64,000 bases of DNA from Arhodomonas aquaeolei DSM 8974 (GCF_000374645.1 NZ_KB894802.1:209654-273653); one strand, 5' to 3'. Shown: positions 37,370 to 46,969, counted from the stretch's first letter. The notes: a model not told the origin generated them from the sequence alone. Numbers and translations: made by a program.

Positions 37370-37413
37370 GGCCCCCTGTGTCCCGGTCCGCGGTGTCCGG
37401 TGACGTCCCTCAT
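37366..37413 (-). CDS. Possible 15-codon upstream ORF before the phosphoesterase
   Basis: An ATG at 37413 with a near-perfect GGAGGAGAGG ribosome site opens a 15-codon frame (MRDVTGHRGPGHRGP) whose TGA overlaps the GTG start of the phosphoesterase in a GTGA. The phosphoesterase has no comparable site of its own, so the upstream ORF may carry ribosomes into it by coupling. Confidence 0.4.
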   Translation of the reverse strand: MRDVTGHRGPGHRGP

Positions 37414-37511
37414 GTCCTCTCCTCCTGTAGCGCGGGCGACGCTACGCGCATTATGGCCTACGGCATGTGCCCGCGGACAGATTGTGCACCAGAACCGGCC
37501 GCAAGGACCGG

Positions 37512-39557
37512 TTAGCGGGCCGCGGATTGGGTGGCTGTGGTGCCGGAAAATGGCCCGCCTACCCGGTTGCGGCCCCCGCGCTTTGCGCGGTAGGCGCCAG
37601 CGTCGGCACGGCGGATCAGTGACTTGACGGTATCGTCCGGGCGTAGTGTGGCGACGCCGATGCTCACGGTCACCGCCTCGCCGGTGGGGGAGGTGCTCGC
37701 CGCGACCGTCTGCCGGAGTGCCTCGGCGATCCGCCAGCCGCCGTCCGGGTCGGTCTCCGGCAGGAGCACGATGAATTCCTCGCCGCCCCAGCGCACCAAG
37801 GTGTCGCTGTTGCGCAGCCGGTCACTGACGATCCGGGCGAAGTGCGCCAGCACGCGGTCGCCCATCTCGTGGCCGTAGCGGTCGTTGACGGCCTTGAAGT
37901 GGTCGAGATCGGCCATGAGGAGTGACAACGGCCGGTCGTAGCGGCGTGCCGTTGCCATGGCGTGTTCGAGCAGGGGCTCGAAGCCGGCACGGTTGAGGGC
38001 CCCGGTGAGCGCATCATGGCGTGCGGCCCGATCCAGGCGCGCCTCCAGCTCCTTGCGTTCGGTGATATCGATGAGCACGCCGCGGAAGAGCTGTCCCGGA
38101 CCGGGGTCGTTGGCGGGGATCGCGTGACCGAACAGCCACCTCACGCCATGATCGGTGCGGACACGGAACTCCGCGTGCCACTCGGAGGGCGTGCCGATGT
38201 TGGCATGGCGGGTGGCGGCACGCATCTGGTCTAGGTCTTCCGGGAGGATGCGCGACCACAGTGTCCCGGGGTCGTCCGTGCGTTCCTCGGGGGACAGCCC
38301 GAGGAGCGTTCGCAGCCCGTCGCTGACGAAGGGGAAGCGCTCGCTGCCGTCGGGCATGAGGCGGTACTCGTAGACCGCGCCCGGGATGCTGTCGGCGATG
38401 TCCCGCAGCCGGTCGCGCTCGGCGTTGAGCCGTTGCATGGCCTCCTTGCGGACGGTGATGTCCTCGGCTATGACGTCGATGACGGTTTTGCCGTCCTCAA
38501 GGGCAAGTCGCGCGGTGACCGCGATCCAGCGTTGCGGCGCATCGGGGCCCGGCGCGATCAGGACCTCGCGGCCCTGCACGAGGCCATGTTCTCGCAGGGC
38601 GCGGGTGAGTGCCCGGCGCTGGTTGTCGTTGACGAACAGGGCCTGGAGGGTGCGCAGGTCGGTGATGCCGGCCATATCGACGCCGAGACGTTCCCGGGAG
38701 GCGGGGTTCGCCTCGATGCGCAGGCGTCCGCCGGCGAGGCGGATCCGTGCCACGGCTACCGGCAGATCCTGGAATACCCGCCGGTAGCGGTCAACGCGAT
38801 GGTGAAGGTCGAGGAAGTCGTTCACCGTGCGCGCGAGCGCCCGGATTTCAGGGCTGCCGGTTTCCGGGGCGGCATGGCGGCTCTCACCGAACTGCTGCGC
38901 CTTGAGCGCGTGGTAGATGCGATTGATCGGCCGCATCACCTGGCGGCGTACCAGCAGGAAGATCAGCAGCGTGAATGCCGATACCGCCCCTGCAAGCCAC
39001 GCCCCGTCGGCGAGGGCGTCATTCCGGGCGCGAGCGATTACGTCCGAGGCATCGAGCACGACCACCACCCGGCCGCCCACGAGGCTGCGGGCGACGGCAC
39101 TTACCGGATCGGTGATCCTCAGCCGGGAGATCGCTACGGCCTCGCTGCGCTGCGGCCGCCAGAGCGTCACGTCGTCCTCGGGCAGGGGGCGCGTCAGCGA
39201 GGGGCCCACCGGCGTGTCGGCCAGTTCGCGGGCGGACCTGTCGCGCCAGGCCAGGCGCGAGCCGGCGACAATGCGCTCCCCGTCGGCGCTCGCGAGTGCG
39301 ATTGCACGGATGCGGGGAGATGCTGCGACGGTGAGGACGAAGCGTTCCAGCGCGGAGCGCGAGGCGACCGTCTCCACCGCGTAGTTCATCGTCCGTGCGA
39401 TCTGTAGCGCCTGCCTGGAGGCCGTGTCCCGGGCGTCGGGCAGGTGCTCGAGGTAGCTCACCCAGGCGGTCACGGCAACGAATACGGCGGCGAGAGCCAG
39501 CAGCGCCATGGCGATACGCGCCTCTATGCGCTTGTGCAGGGGAATCAGGTGTTTCAC
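37512..39557 (-). CDS. Membrane diguanylate cyclase with two PAS domains
   Basis: 681 residues. Membrane helices near 15-35 and 186-206 flank a periplasmic sensor; HAMP; PAS at about 265-385; a second PAS_3-type domain with PAC (residues about 395-510, WHAEFRVRTDHGVRWLFG); and GGDEF (ALTGALNRAGF, MADLDHFKAVND) with active loop GGEEF and RNSD five residues before it. Likely active, product-inhibited. Its first codons overlap the stop of the substrate-binding lipoprotein gene, so the two are made together and probably signal together. Confidence 0.93.
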   Translation of the reverse strand: MKHLIPLHKRIEARIAMALLALAAVFVAVTAWVSYLEHLPDARDTASRQALQIARTMNYAVETVASRSALERFVLTVAASPRIRAIALASADGERIVAGSRLAWRDRSARELADTPVGPSLTRPLPEDDVTLWRPQRSEAVAISRLRITDPVSAVARSLVGGRVVVVLDASDVIARARNDALADGAWLAGAVSAFTLLIFLLVRRQVMRPINRIYHALKAQQFGESRHAAPETGSPEIRALARTVNDFLDLHHRVDRYRRVFQDLPVAVARIRLAGGRLRIEANPASRERLGVDMAGITDLRTLQALFVNDNQRRALTRALREHGLVQGREVLIAPGPDAPQRWIAVTARLALEDGKTVIDVIAEDITVRKEAMQRLNAERDRLRDIADSIPGAVYEYRLMPDGSERFPFVSDGLRTLLGLSPEERTDDPGTLWSRILPEDLDQMRAATRHANIGTPSEWHAEFRVRTDHGVRWLFGHAIPANDPGPGQLFRGVLIDITERKELEARLDRAARHDALTGALNRAGFEPLLEHAMATARRYDRPLSLLMADLDHFKAVNDRYGHEMGDRVLAHFARIVSDRLRNSDTLVRWGGEEFIVLLPETDPDGGWRIAEALRQTVAASTSPTGEAVTVSIGVATLRPDDTVKSLIRRADAGAYRAKRGGRNRVGGPFSGTTATQSAAR

Positions 39558-40534
39558 CGGCCTGTCGCCTTTTTCAGGGCGCGGCCGTCGAGTAGATACT
39601 CGGGGTCCAGGTCGATCGAGCGGCCGTCGAAGGCCTCGAGCGCGGCAATGGAGCGGCGGACCGCGCCGGTGAGGTGGCCGTTCTCACCCCAGTAATCGCG
39701 CTGCTCTCGGAGTCCGATCATTCGAATGCGCTCAAGGGCCCGGCGGATCTCATTTGAATTTTGACTGCTGCGGCGGGCCAGGAGTTCAGTGGCGGCCGCG
39801 GGATTCGCGCGTGCCCAGTCCAGCGCTCGCTGGTAGGCGCGCATCAATCGCCGCAGGGCATCGGGCCGCTGCCGAATGATGGCCTTGGACGCAACAAGGA
39901 CGTCGACGACCGTATCAGGGCTCTCCGTGGTGTCGAAGATACGGCGCACCTCGGGCAATCGTTCCATGCGATCGGAGAAAGGGGGGTAGGTGACGGCGGC
40001 CGAGACCTCGCCATCCGCGAGGGCGTCGGGCATCGCGGACTGGGGCATGGGGGCGAGCCGCACGTCCGACGCGGGCACGCCCGCCTTCTCCAGGGCACTG
40101 GCGAGCACCAGTAGATTTACCGATCCCGGTTCGACGGCGACGTCGCGGCCCCGCAGGTCCCTGACGGCGGATACCGGGGGCCGCGCCAGGATAACGTCGC
40201 CGCTCATGGAATGGTCCAGCACGAGCACGGCACGGGCCTCGCGGTCCGCCCGCCGGGCGATCTGCACGAGCTCCAGCGGCGTCGCGCCGATGAGGTTGAC
40301 CTGGCCGCGCTCGAACGCCAGGCGCGAGTCCCGCAGCGACATCGTGTCCACGATCTCGAGATCGACGCCGACATCCGCGGTGAAGCCTTGCTGTTGGGCG
40401 ATATAGAAAAAGCCGTATCCCGGCCATGGATTGATGGCGAGCCGCAGCGCGGGCGGGTCATCGCGCGCGCAGGCGCTGACCACGAAGACGACGACAAGCA
40501 GGATCGTCCCCCGTCGTAGAGAGCTGAGTGGCAT
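39554..40534 (-). CDS. Periplasmic substrate-binding lipoprotein (NMT1/SsuA type)
   Basis: 326 residues. Lipoprotein signal with lipobox VSAC at about residue 21, then a two-lobed binding protein (LRLAINPWPGYGFFYIAQQQG, FERGQVNLIGATPLELVQI). Such proteins usually serve ABC transporters for sulfonates, pyrimidines or nitrate, but no permease or ATPase gene is near. The overlap with the membrane diguanylate cyclase suggests that it presents a ligand to the cyclase instead. Confidence 0.87.
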   Translation of the reverse strand: MPLSSLRRGTILLVVVFVVSACARDDPPALRLAINPWPGYGFFYIAQQQGFTADVGVDLEIVDTMSLRDSRLAFERGQVNLIGATPLELVQIARRADREARAVLVLDHSMSGDVILARPPVSAVRDLRGRDVAVEPGSVNLLVLASALEKAGVPASDVRLAPMPQSAMPDALADGEVSAAVTYPPFSDRMERLPEVRRIFDTTESPDTVVDVLVASKAIIRQRPDALRRLMRAYQRALDWARANPAAATELLARRSSQNSNEIRRALERIRMIGLREQRDYWGENGHLTGAVRRSIAALEAFDGRSIDLDPEYLLDGRALKKATGR

Positions 40535-40706
40535 GGTGCCCCTTGGCTGTCCGTTACGTTACCGGCCCGCCCACGCGAGGCATATCAATTCCCAGGCTAT
40601 ATTATGCCGGCAAGAAACACCGGTGTTGAGGGGGCTGACCAGCAATTCCCATTATGGCGTGCCGCGCGGTTGAACCAGTCGCCGCCGGGCATGAAACGGC
40701 TGGCAA

Positions 40707-40731
40707 GACGTCGCACGCCTGCGGCGCACGA
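40707..40731 (-). repeat. Single REP-like palindrome
   Basis: These 25 bases are the exact reverse complement of the hairpin TCGTGCGCC...GACGTC found in each unit of the array at 1168. The rest of 40535-40958, about 420 bases, holds only more short inverted repeats and no gene I can support. Confidence 0.85.
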
Positions 40732-40958
40732 GCTAGCGAGCCAGCCGGTTAGGTCATGCACGGTCCCGGCCGAATGCCCCGGCGCTGTCACGCCGGGAAT
40801 GGGTGGCATACGCCTGCGGCGTCGCAGCGGTCATCCGGCCGTGTGCACATCCCCGCCGGCAACGCAGCTGTCAATCGTGGCATCGACGGCCATCGGCCGC
40901 CGCCGAGTCCGTACGTGTTGCTATAATGAGAGTTGCCGGGGGCTGACAGGGTGGGTCT

Positions 40959-40984
40959 CGGGCCGGCCGATGAGAGCCGGCCCG
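40959..40984 (-). terminator. Hairpin after hmgA
   Basis: CGGGCCGGC (40959-40967) pairs perfectly with GCCGGCCCG (40976-40984) around an 8-base loop, eight bases beyond the hmgA stop. No T-run. Confidence 0.55.
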
Positions 40985-40991
40985 CGCACGC

Positions 40992-42290
40992 TCACGGACG
41001 GTTGCGGTCGAAATGGGCGTCGAGTCCCCGCCACACGTCGATGTAGTCGCGCTGGCGGAACGGCGCCGCCATGGCCTGCTCCGTGGGCAGGAACAGGTAA
41101 CGGGACTCGAACATGAACGCCAGGGTATCGCCCTGGTAGACCGGTTCGAGCGCCGCCGTGGAGGCATTATCGAAGGTCTCGGCGTCCGGGCCGTGGGGGG
41201 TCATGCAGTTGTGCAGGCTCGCGCCGCCCGGCTCGAAGCCCTCGGCCTTGGCGTCGTAGACCCCGTGGACCAGGCCCATGAACTCGCTCATCACGTTGCG
41301 GTGGAAGTACGGTGGCCGGAACGTGTCCTCGGCGACCATCCACCGCGGCGGGAAGATCACGAAGTCCACGTTGGCCGTCCCGGGGGTGTCCGTGGGCGCG
41401 GTGAGCACGGTGAAGATCGAGGGGTCCGGGTGGTCGAAGCTCACCGTGTTGATGACGTTGAATCGCGCGAGGTCGTACTTGCACGGATGATAGTTGCCGT
41501 GCCAGGCGACCACATCCAGCGGGGAGTGGTCGAGAGGGGCCGCCCAGAGGTTGCCGCAGAACTTCGCCACCAGCTCGAAATCACCGCGGCGCTGCTCGTA
41601 GGCCGCCACCGGTGTCAGGAAGTCACGCTGGTTGGCCAGGCCGTTGGCGCCGATGGGGCCGAGGTCCGGGATCCGGAAGAACGCGCCGTAGTTCTCGCAG
41701 ATGTAGCCGCGGGCCTGGGCCGCCAGCAGGCGCACCTGGTACTTGAGGCCCCGCGGGATGAGCGCGATCTCGCCCGGCTCGACGGTGACTACACCCATCT
41801 CCGTGGCGATCTCGAGGCCGCCTTGCTGGGGAACGATGAGCCACTCGCCGTCGGCCGAGTAGAAGAAGCGCCCGTCCATCGAGCGGTTGGCGGCGTAGAA
41901 ATATACCCCGCAGCCCGCCTGGGCCTTGAGATCGCCGTTGCCGGCCACCGCGAACAGCCCCTCGATGAAGTCCGTGGGCGTCTCGGGGAAGGGCATGGCG
42001 CTCCAGCGCATCTGGTTCGGGTCCACCGGGGTCTGAGCCGGCGCTTCCAGCCGGCCGAGGGTCACGGGCTCGAAAGCGCCCTGGACCACTGACGGCTGAA
42101 TCCGGTAGAGCCAGCTGCGCAGGTTGCTGTGGCGCGGGGCCGTGAACGCCGTGCCGCTGAACTGCTCGGCGTAGAGGTCGTAAGGGCAGCGCTGCGGTGA
42201 GTTGCGGCCCACCGGCAGCGCGCCCGGCTCGGCTTCCGTTTCGAAGTAGTTTCGGAAGCCACTGAGGTACTGGCGTTCGTCCTGCGGCAT
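40992..42290 (-). CDS. hmgA: Homogentisate 1,2-dioxygenase
   Basis: Iron enzyme that opens homogentisate to maleylacetoacetate in tyrosine/phenylalanine breakdown. 432 residues, the normal length. Starts [26 protein letters not shown] and contains the conserved metal-site region [32 protein letters not shown] lies before the ATG. marR is directly upstream on the same strand, with an operator-like palindrome between them; the later pathway steps, fahA and maiA, are divergent. Confidence 0.97.
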   Translation of the reverse strand: MPQDERQYLSGFRNYFETEAEPGALPVGRNSPQRCPYDLYAEQFSGTAFTAPRHSNLRSWLYRIQPSVVQGAFEPVTLGRLEAPAQTPVDPNQMRWSAMPFPETPTDFIEGLFAVAGNGDLKAQAGCGVYFYAANRSMDGRFFYSADGEWLIVPQQGGLEIATEMGVVTVEPGEIALIPRGLKYQVRLLAAQARGYICENYGAFFRIPDLGPIGANGLANQRDFLTPVAAYEQRRGDFELVAKFCGNLWAAPLDHSPLDVVAWHGNYHPCKYDLARFNVINTVSFDHPDPSIFTVLTAPTDTPGTANVDFVIFPPRWMVAEDTFRPPYFHRNVMSEFMGLVHGVYDAKAEGFEPGGASLHNCMTPHGPDAETFDNASTAALEPVYQGDTLAFMFESRYLFLPTEQAMAAPFRQRDYIDVWRGLDAHFDRNRP

Positions 42291-42355
42291 GATCGTCTTC
42301 TCCTCCTGTATGAACGGGGAGCCGTGACGGCTCGTGCCGGCATCGTAACGCCATT

Positions 42356-42373
42356 TAGTTTTGAGCGAAACTA
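42356..42373 (-). promoter_or_regulatory. MarR-type operator between marR and hmgA
   Basis: TAGTTT, six bases, AAACTA is a perfect inverted repeat. Its last half-site contains the stop codon of marR (42371-42373). A related sequence with the same GAAACTAC core stands upstream of marR and fahA, consistent with one repressor acting on both sides. Confidence 0.6.
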
Positions 42374-42823
42374 CCTTGCAGGGACCGTCTTATCCCTCAG
42401 CCCATCCAGGAGGAGGCCGATGGTCTCGCGTTCCGTGTGCGAGAGGTGGGCGAGCAGGCGGTCCGGACGGGCGTTCTCGATCTCGCCGAGGCGCTTCAGG
42501 CACGCGGTCCCGGCCTCTGTCAGGGCCAGGTGTACGACCCTGCGGTCGTCCGGATGCGGCTGGCGGGTGACCAGCCCGCGCTCGCGCAGCCGGGCAACCG
42601 CCCGCGTGACACGCGGGCGCTCCAGGCCGGCGCGTTCGGCCACGGTGCCGGCGGACACAGGGCCGTGGACATCGAGGGCGGCGAGCACCCGCCAGTCGGC
42701 GAGGCGGATGCCGGCGGTCTGACGACAGGCGCGGTCGAGCGCCTGCTGGATACCGTCGGCGAGGGTGCATAGCGGCCCGGGCAGGGTCCTGGAGGCCGGT
42801 GTGGCGGCATGGGTGAGGGACAT
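42371..42823 (-). CDS. MarR-family regulator of the homogentisate genes
   Basis: 150 residues with a winged helix ([39 protein letters not shown]) and the wing [20 protein letters not shown] text (here [17 protein letters not shown]). Placed between hmgA and the divergent fahA-maiA, it likely represses both and responds to a pathway intermediate. Similar to HmgR-type regulators in position only. Confidence 0.88.
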   Translation of the reverse strand: MSLTHAATPASRTLPGPLCTLADGIQQALDRACRQTAGIRLADWRVLAALDVHGPVSAGTVAERAGLERPRVTRAVARLRERGLVTRQPHPDDRRVVHLALTEAGTACLKRLGEIENARPDRLLAHLSHTERETIGLLLDGLRDKTVPAR

Positions 42824-42841
42824 CGCGGCACCTGGGGTTGC

Positions 42842-42870
42842 TTGACTTTGATTTTGCCTGAAACTACTTT
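42842..42870 (+). promoter_or_regulatory. Operator/promoter region of fahA and marR
   Basis: TTGACT (42842-42847) is a -35-like hexamer, and the sequence TTTGATTTTGCCTGAAACTAC overlapping it resembles the hmgA-side operator, sharing GAAACTAC and then TTGC. Another possible -10 (TATGAT) lies at 42904-42909. A repressor bound here would block the divergent promoters. Confidence 0.5.
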
Positions 42871-42957
42871 GCCGAACGCTACTCGGCCGTCCCCGTGGTC
42901 GGCTATGATCCGTATCAAATGCCCGATGAACACCCCGCCAGGGGATGAGGAGGCAAC

Positions 42958-43941
42958 ATGAAGCTGGCTTCGCTCAAGCGTGGGCGCGACGGCGCCCTGG
43001 TCGTGGTCTCCCGCGACCTCTCCCGCGCCGTCGAGGCGGCCGGCGTGGCGCCCACGCTGCAGGCCGCCCTGGACGACTGGACGGCCGCGGCACCGGCACT
43101 GCAGGCCCTTTACGGACGGCTGAACGCGGGCAGCGTGGAGGGGGCGTTCGACCTCGCCCCCGGTGCGCTCGCCTCGCCGCTGCCGCGGGCCTACCAGTGG
43201 GCGGACGGCAGTGCGTACGTGAACCACGTGGAGCTGGTGCGCAAGGCCCGGGGTGCGGAGATGCCGGAGAGCTTCTGGGCGGATCCGCTCATGTACCAGG
43301 GCGGCTCCGACTCCTTCGTCGGCCCGCGGGATCCCATCGTTGCCGGCAGCGAGGACTGGGGCATCGACTTCGAGGCAGAGATGGCGGTGGTCACCGACGA
43401 CGTGCCCATGGGCACCACGCCGGAGGCGGCGGCGTCGCACATCAAGCTGCTGATGCTCGTCAACGACGTCTCCCTGCGCAATCTCATTCCCGGTGAGCTT
43501 GCCAAGGGCTTCGGCTTCTTCCAGTCCAAGCCTGCGAGTGCGTTCTCCCCGGTGGCGGTGACCCCGGACGAGCTCGGCGATGCCTGGGACGGCACCAGGG
43601 CGCACCTGCCCATGGTCGTTCACCTCAACGGCGAGCTCTTCGGCCGGCCCAACACCGGCGTGGACATGACCTTCGATTTCGCGCGTCTGGTCTCCCACGT
43701 CACCAAGACCCGGGAGATGGAGGCAGGCAGCATCGTCGGCTCAGGCACGATCTCCAACTACGATCGCAGCCAGGGCTCGTGCTGCCTGGCGGAGCGGCGC
43801 ATGCTCGAGAAGCTGGACGCCGGCGAGCCGAGCACGCCGTTCATGTCCTTCGGCGACCGCGTGCGCATCGAGATGTTCGACGCGACGGGCGAGAGCATCT
43901 TCGGCGCCATCGACCAGCAGGTCGAGGAGTTCCGCGGCTGA
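42958..43941 (+). CDS. fahA: Fumarylacetoacetase-type hydrolase
   Basis: Last step of homogentisate breakdown, to fumarate and acetoacetate. 327 residues, the short bacterial FAH type. Starts MKLASLKRGRDGALVVVSRD; the FAH core contains DWGIDFEAEMAVVTDDVPMG and GRPNTGVDMTFDF. GAGGAGG precedes the ATG. maiA starts on its stop codon. Confidence 0.92.
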   Translation: MKLASLKRGRDGALVVVSRDLSRAVEAAGVAPTLQAALDDWTAAAPALQALYGRLNAGSVEGAFDLAPGALASPLPRAYQWADGSAYVNHVELVRKARGAEMPESFWADPLMYQGGSDSFVGPRDPIVAGSEDWGIDFEAEMAVVTDDVPMGTTPEAAASHIKLLMLVNDVSLRNLIPGELAKGFGFFQSKPASAFSPVAVTPDELGDAWDGTRAHLPMVVHLNGELFGRPNTGVDMTFDFARLVSHVTKTREMEAGSIVGSGTISNYDRSQGSCCLAERRMLEKLDAGEPSTPFMSFGDRVRIEMFDATGESIFGAIDQQVEEFRG

Positions 43942-44576
43942 TGCGCCTCTACGACTATTTCCGCTCCACTGCCGCCTACCGGGTGCGCATTGCGCTCAAC
44001 CTCAAGGGCCTGGCCTACGAGTCAGTGGCGGTGAACCTGCGTGACGGCGAGCAGCGGGGTGGGTCATACGATGCGGTCAACGCCCAGCACCTGGTGCCGA
44101 CCCTCGAGCACGACGGCCGGCGGCTGACCCAGTCGCTGGCGATCTGCGAGTACCTCGGGGAGATCGCTCCTGAGCCGGCGCTGCTTCCCGATGATGCCGC
44201 CGGGCGCGCGCGGGTGCGGGCGATCGCCCAGGTCGTCGCCTGCGACATCCACCCGGTGAACAACCTGCGGGTGCTGAAGTACCTCACCGGCGAGCTCGGC
44301 GTGAGCGACGGCGACAAGCTCGGCTGGTACCGCCACTGGGTCCACGAGGGCTTCACCGCGCTGGAGCGCATGCTCGCTGACGGTCCGGCCGGACCATACT
44401 GTCACGGCGATGCGGTCAGCCTGGCGGACGTCTGCCTGGTGCCGCAGGTGTTCAACGCCAACCGCTTCGAGATGGACCTCGCCGCCTATCCGCGCATCCG
44501 CGCGATCAACGAGGCGTGCCTGGCCCTGCCCGCCTTCGAACGGGCGCGCCCGGAGAATCAGCCCGATGCCATCTGA
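43941..44576 (+). CDS. maiA: Maleylacetoacetate isomerase (GST zeta)
   Basis: Glutathione-dependent isomerase converting maleylacetoacetate to fumarylacetoacetate. 211 residues. The zeta-class start LYDYFRSTAAYRVRIALNLKG includes the SSxxCR-equivalent SSTAAYR-type site, and QSLAICEYLGE and the DIHPVNNLRVLKYL segment are typical. It overlaps the fahA stop by one base, completing the pathway. Confidence 0.94.
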   Translation: MRLYDYFRSTAAYRVRIALNLKGLAYESVAVNLRDGEQRGGSYDAVNAQHLVPTLEHDGRRLTQSLAICEYLGEIAPEPALLPDDAAGRARVRAIAQVVACDIHPVNNLRVLKYLTGELGVSDGDKLGWYRHWVHEGFTALERMLADGPAGPYCHGDAVSLADVCLVPQVFNANRFEMDLAAYPRIRAINEACLALPAFERARPENQPDAI

Positions 44577-44582
44577 GCGCGG

Positions 44583-44609
44583 GCCGGCACCGGTCCGGCC
44601 GGTGCCGGC
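44583..44609 (+). terminator. Terminator hairpin after maiA
   Basis: GCCGGCACCGG (44583-44593) pairs perfectly with CCGGTGCCGGC (44599-44609) around a 5-base loop, six bases after the stop. No T-run follows. Confidence 0.6.
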
Positions 44610-44646
44610 TCCCGCCGCCGGGTGAAACGCGGTACTATCGCGCCCT

Positions 44647-46674
44647 ATGCTCGACGATGATCAATCCCGCGTAGTCGACCACGAGGACGGCCCGGCGGCG
44701 GTACTCGCTGGTGCCGGCTCCGGCAAGACCCGCTGCACCACCGAACGCGCCGTGCGCCGACTGCGTGAGAGTGGCGTGGACGGCGAGGCCATGGTGCTGC
44801 TGACCTTCACCAACAAGGCGGCAGGCGAGATGCGCGAGCGCATCCGCGAGCGCTTGCCCGAAGGTCTCGCGCTACCCTGGATCGGCACCTTCCACAGCTA
44901 CGGCAACGCGCTGCTGCGCCGCTGGGGGCATCACATCCGCGTGCCCGGTAACGCCACCCTGATGGACGCGGACGACGCTCGGCGCATGCTGGACGCGCTG
45001 CTCGCCGGTCCGTTCTCCGAGCGTCAGCGTCGCCAGGAGGCGCTTCAGGCGGTGGAGGCGATCAACGCCCGGGGTCTGGACGTCACCGAGGAGGCGGACC
45101 TGGAGGGCATCGTCACGGCCTGCGGCGAGTACGGCTTCGGCCCGGTCGCGAGCGCGCGGATGCTCGAGCGCCTGCGCCGTTTCGAGCGCGAGAAGCGCGA
45201 CGCCGCCGTCATCGATTTCGCCGATCTCATCGCGCTGCCGGCGCGGCTGCTGCGCCGGCATCCGGAGGTGCGCGAGCTGGTGGCCGGGACGCTGCGCGAT
45301 GTCACCGTCGACGAGGCGCAGGATACCGACGCCGCGCAGTTCCGGCTGTTGGAGCTACTGGCGCCGCCGAGCCGCACGGTCCTGCTGGTCGGCGACGACG
45401 ACCAGGCGATATACGAGTGGCGCCACGCCCGTCCGGAGAACCTGCGGACCTTCATCGAGGCCTGGTCCGCCAGCGTCTACCGCCTGGAGCGCAACTATCG
45501 CTCCACCCCGGCGATCGTCGGCGGCGGCGCCTCGCTGGTGCGCCACAACACCGCGCGCCTGGACAAGTCCCCGTATGCGGTGCGCGCGGCCCCCGAGGGC
45601 GACGGCGTGCATCTCGTGCACTACGACGCGGCGGAGGCCATGGCCGAGGGCGTCGCCGAGCGCCTGGAGCGCGCGATCCGGGGCGGTGCGGCCGCGGACC
45701 ACCTCGCCGTGCTCTACCGCAAGAACCGCATGGCCCGGTTCCTGGAGACCGCGCTGCTGCGGCGGGCGGTGCCCTACCGCGTGAAGGCGGGTACCGACCT
45801 GCTCGGGTATGCCGATGTGCGCATGATGCTCGCCGCCGGCCGCCTTGCGGCCAACCGCCGGGACATCCGCGCCCTCTCGCGGCTCGCCGAGCTCGTGCCC
45901 GGGCTCGGGGTACGTGGCGTGAGCCGGCTGCTCTCCGGCGGGGGCGATCCCTTCGCCGCCGCCGGCGCGCTCTCGCCCCGGGCCTCGGAAGGGCTCGACG
46001 CCCTGCGCCGGGCGCTGGACGACCTCCACGCCCGCGGCCCGGGCGGGCTGTTCGAGTGGTGTCGCCAGACCCCCATGATCAACGACTGGCTCCTCCGCCG
46101 GGCCCGGCGCGGTGGCCGCGGCGAGGGTGGTGAGGGCGATCCCGAGCGCGCCCTGCGGCCCATCCTCGGGCGCCTGCGGGCGATACAGGGGGCCGTGCGC
46201 CGGCGCCTGGATGCCCTGCCGGCCGGTGCGGACCGTGCCGCCCAGTGGGCCAGCGCGCTGGAGGTGGTCAGTGCCGGTACCGACGAGGCCGAGGAGGGCG
46301 GGCGCGTGACCCTGTGCACCGTTCACGCCGCCAAGGGGCTGGAGTGGCCCGAGGTGCACCTGTTCGGTTTCTCCGAGGGGCTCATGCCCATGGAGCGCGA
46401 GGGCGTGGTCGAGAACCTCCCCGAGGAGCGGCGCCTGGGCTACGTGGCGATCACCCGGGCCCAGGACCGGTTGATCCTCCACCACGCCGACCGCGTGGAC
46501 ATGGGCGGCGGCGAGGGTCCGCGGCGGCTGGCGGTCTCGCGGTTCCTGGAGGAGGTGCGTGCGGGCCAGCCGGTTACCCTGGTGGACCGCCGGCGCGGAG
46601 CGGCCGGTGGCGGCGAGGCGGACGCCGGCCAGGCCCGGGACTGGCTCGCGGAGATGCGCCGGGCGCTCGGGTAG
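44647..46674 (+). CDS. UvrD/Rep-type ATP-dependent DNA helicase
   Basis: Superfamily 1 3'-5' helicase, 675 residues. Walker A AGAGSGKT (residues 21-28), LTFTNKAAGEMRERI (motif Ia), GTFHSYG, Walker B VDEAQDTD (about 219-226), GDDDQAIYEWRHARPENL (motif III), LERNYRS (IV), TVHAAKGLEWPEVHL (V) and AITRAQDRL (VI) are all present. Shorter than UvrD and without its C-terminal extension. Stands alone between terminators; repair role inferred. Confidence 0.9.
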   Translation: MLDDDQSRVVDHEDGPAAVLAGAGSGKTRCTTERAVRRLRESGVDGEAMVLLTFTNKAAGEMRERIRERLPEGLALPWIGTFHSYGNALLRRWGHHIRVPGNATLMDADDARRMLDALLAGPFSERQRRQEALQAVEAINARGLDVTEEADLEGIVTACGEYGFGPVASARMLERLRRFEREKRDAAVIDFADLIALPARLLRRHPEVRELVAGTLRDVTVDEAQDTDAAQFRLLELLAPPSRTVLLVGDDDQAIYEWRHARPENLRTFIEAWSASVYRLERNYRSTPAIVGGGASLVRHNTARLDKSPYAVRAAPEGDGVHLVHYDAAEAMAEGVAERLERAIRGGAAADHLAVLYRKNRMARFLETALLRRAVPYRVKAGTDLLGYADVRMMLAAGRLAANRRDIRALSRLAELVPGLGVRGVSRLLSGGGDPFAAAGALSPRASEGLDALRRALDDLHARGPGGLFEWCRQTPMINDWLLRRARRGGRGEGGEGDPERALRPILGRLRAIQGAVRRRLDALPAGADRAAQWASALEVVSAGTDEAEEGGRVTLCTVHAAKGLEWPEVHLFGFSEGLMPMEREGVVENLPEERRLGYVAITRAQDRLILHHADRVDMGGGEGPRRLAVSRFLEEVRAGQPVTLVDRRRGAAGGGEADAGQARDWLAEMRRALG

Positions 46675-46707
46675 GGTGTGGTGAGGGGCCGGTATCTCGC
46701 CCGTAAC

Positions 46708-46737
46708 TTGACATGCCGGGCGATCCTTCGTTAACTA
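46708..46737 (+). promoter_or_regulatory. Promoter of the leuL-leuA transcript
   Basis: TTGACA at 46708-46713 is a perfect -35; TTAACT or TAACTA at 46731-46737 is a -10 at 17 or 18 bases. Transcription would start near 46744. Confidence 0.65.
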
Positions 46738-46743
46738 TCGGAC

Positions 46744-46836
46744 ATGTTTATGGATCAGCCCCGGCACCTTCTGACCTCCCGCCTGCCGTCCCGGCTCCTG
46801 CCCGGGCTGCTCCTGCTGCGCCTTGCGCGCAGCTAA
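46744..46836 (+). CDS. leuL: Leucine-rich leader peptide of leuA (leuL)
   Basis: A frame of 28 to 30 codons starting at ATG 46744 or 46750 and ending at TAA 46834. From the second ATG it has ten Leu codons in 28, including four in a row (PGLLLLRLARS at the end). This is the composition of a transcription-attenuation leader sensing charged leucyl-tRNA. It lies directly after a strong promoter and about 225 bases before leuA. The first ATG coincides with the predicted transcription start, so translation might be leaderless. Confidence 0.72.
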   Translation: MFMDQPRHLLTSRLPSRLLPGLLLLRLARS

Positions 46837-46969
46837 TCAGACCCCACACAACACCCAGTTCACCGTTCAACAGCCACCCGCCGGGCGAGGCGGGGTAACA
46901 GCGGATAGTTGCGAGGAGCGAGCATCCATGCCGCGCAGCGAGCAACCGATCAACCGACGACTGATCAGC

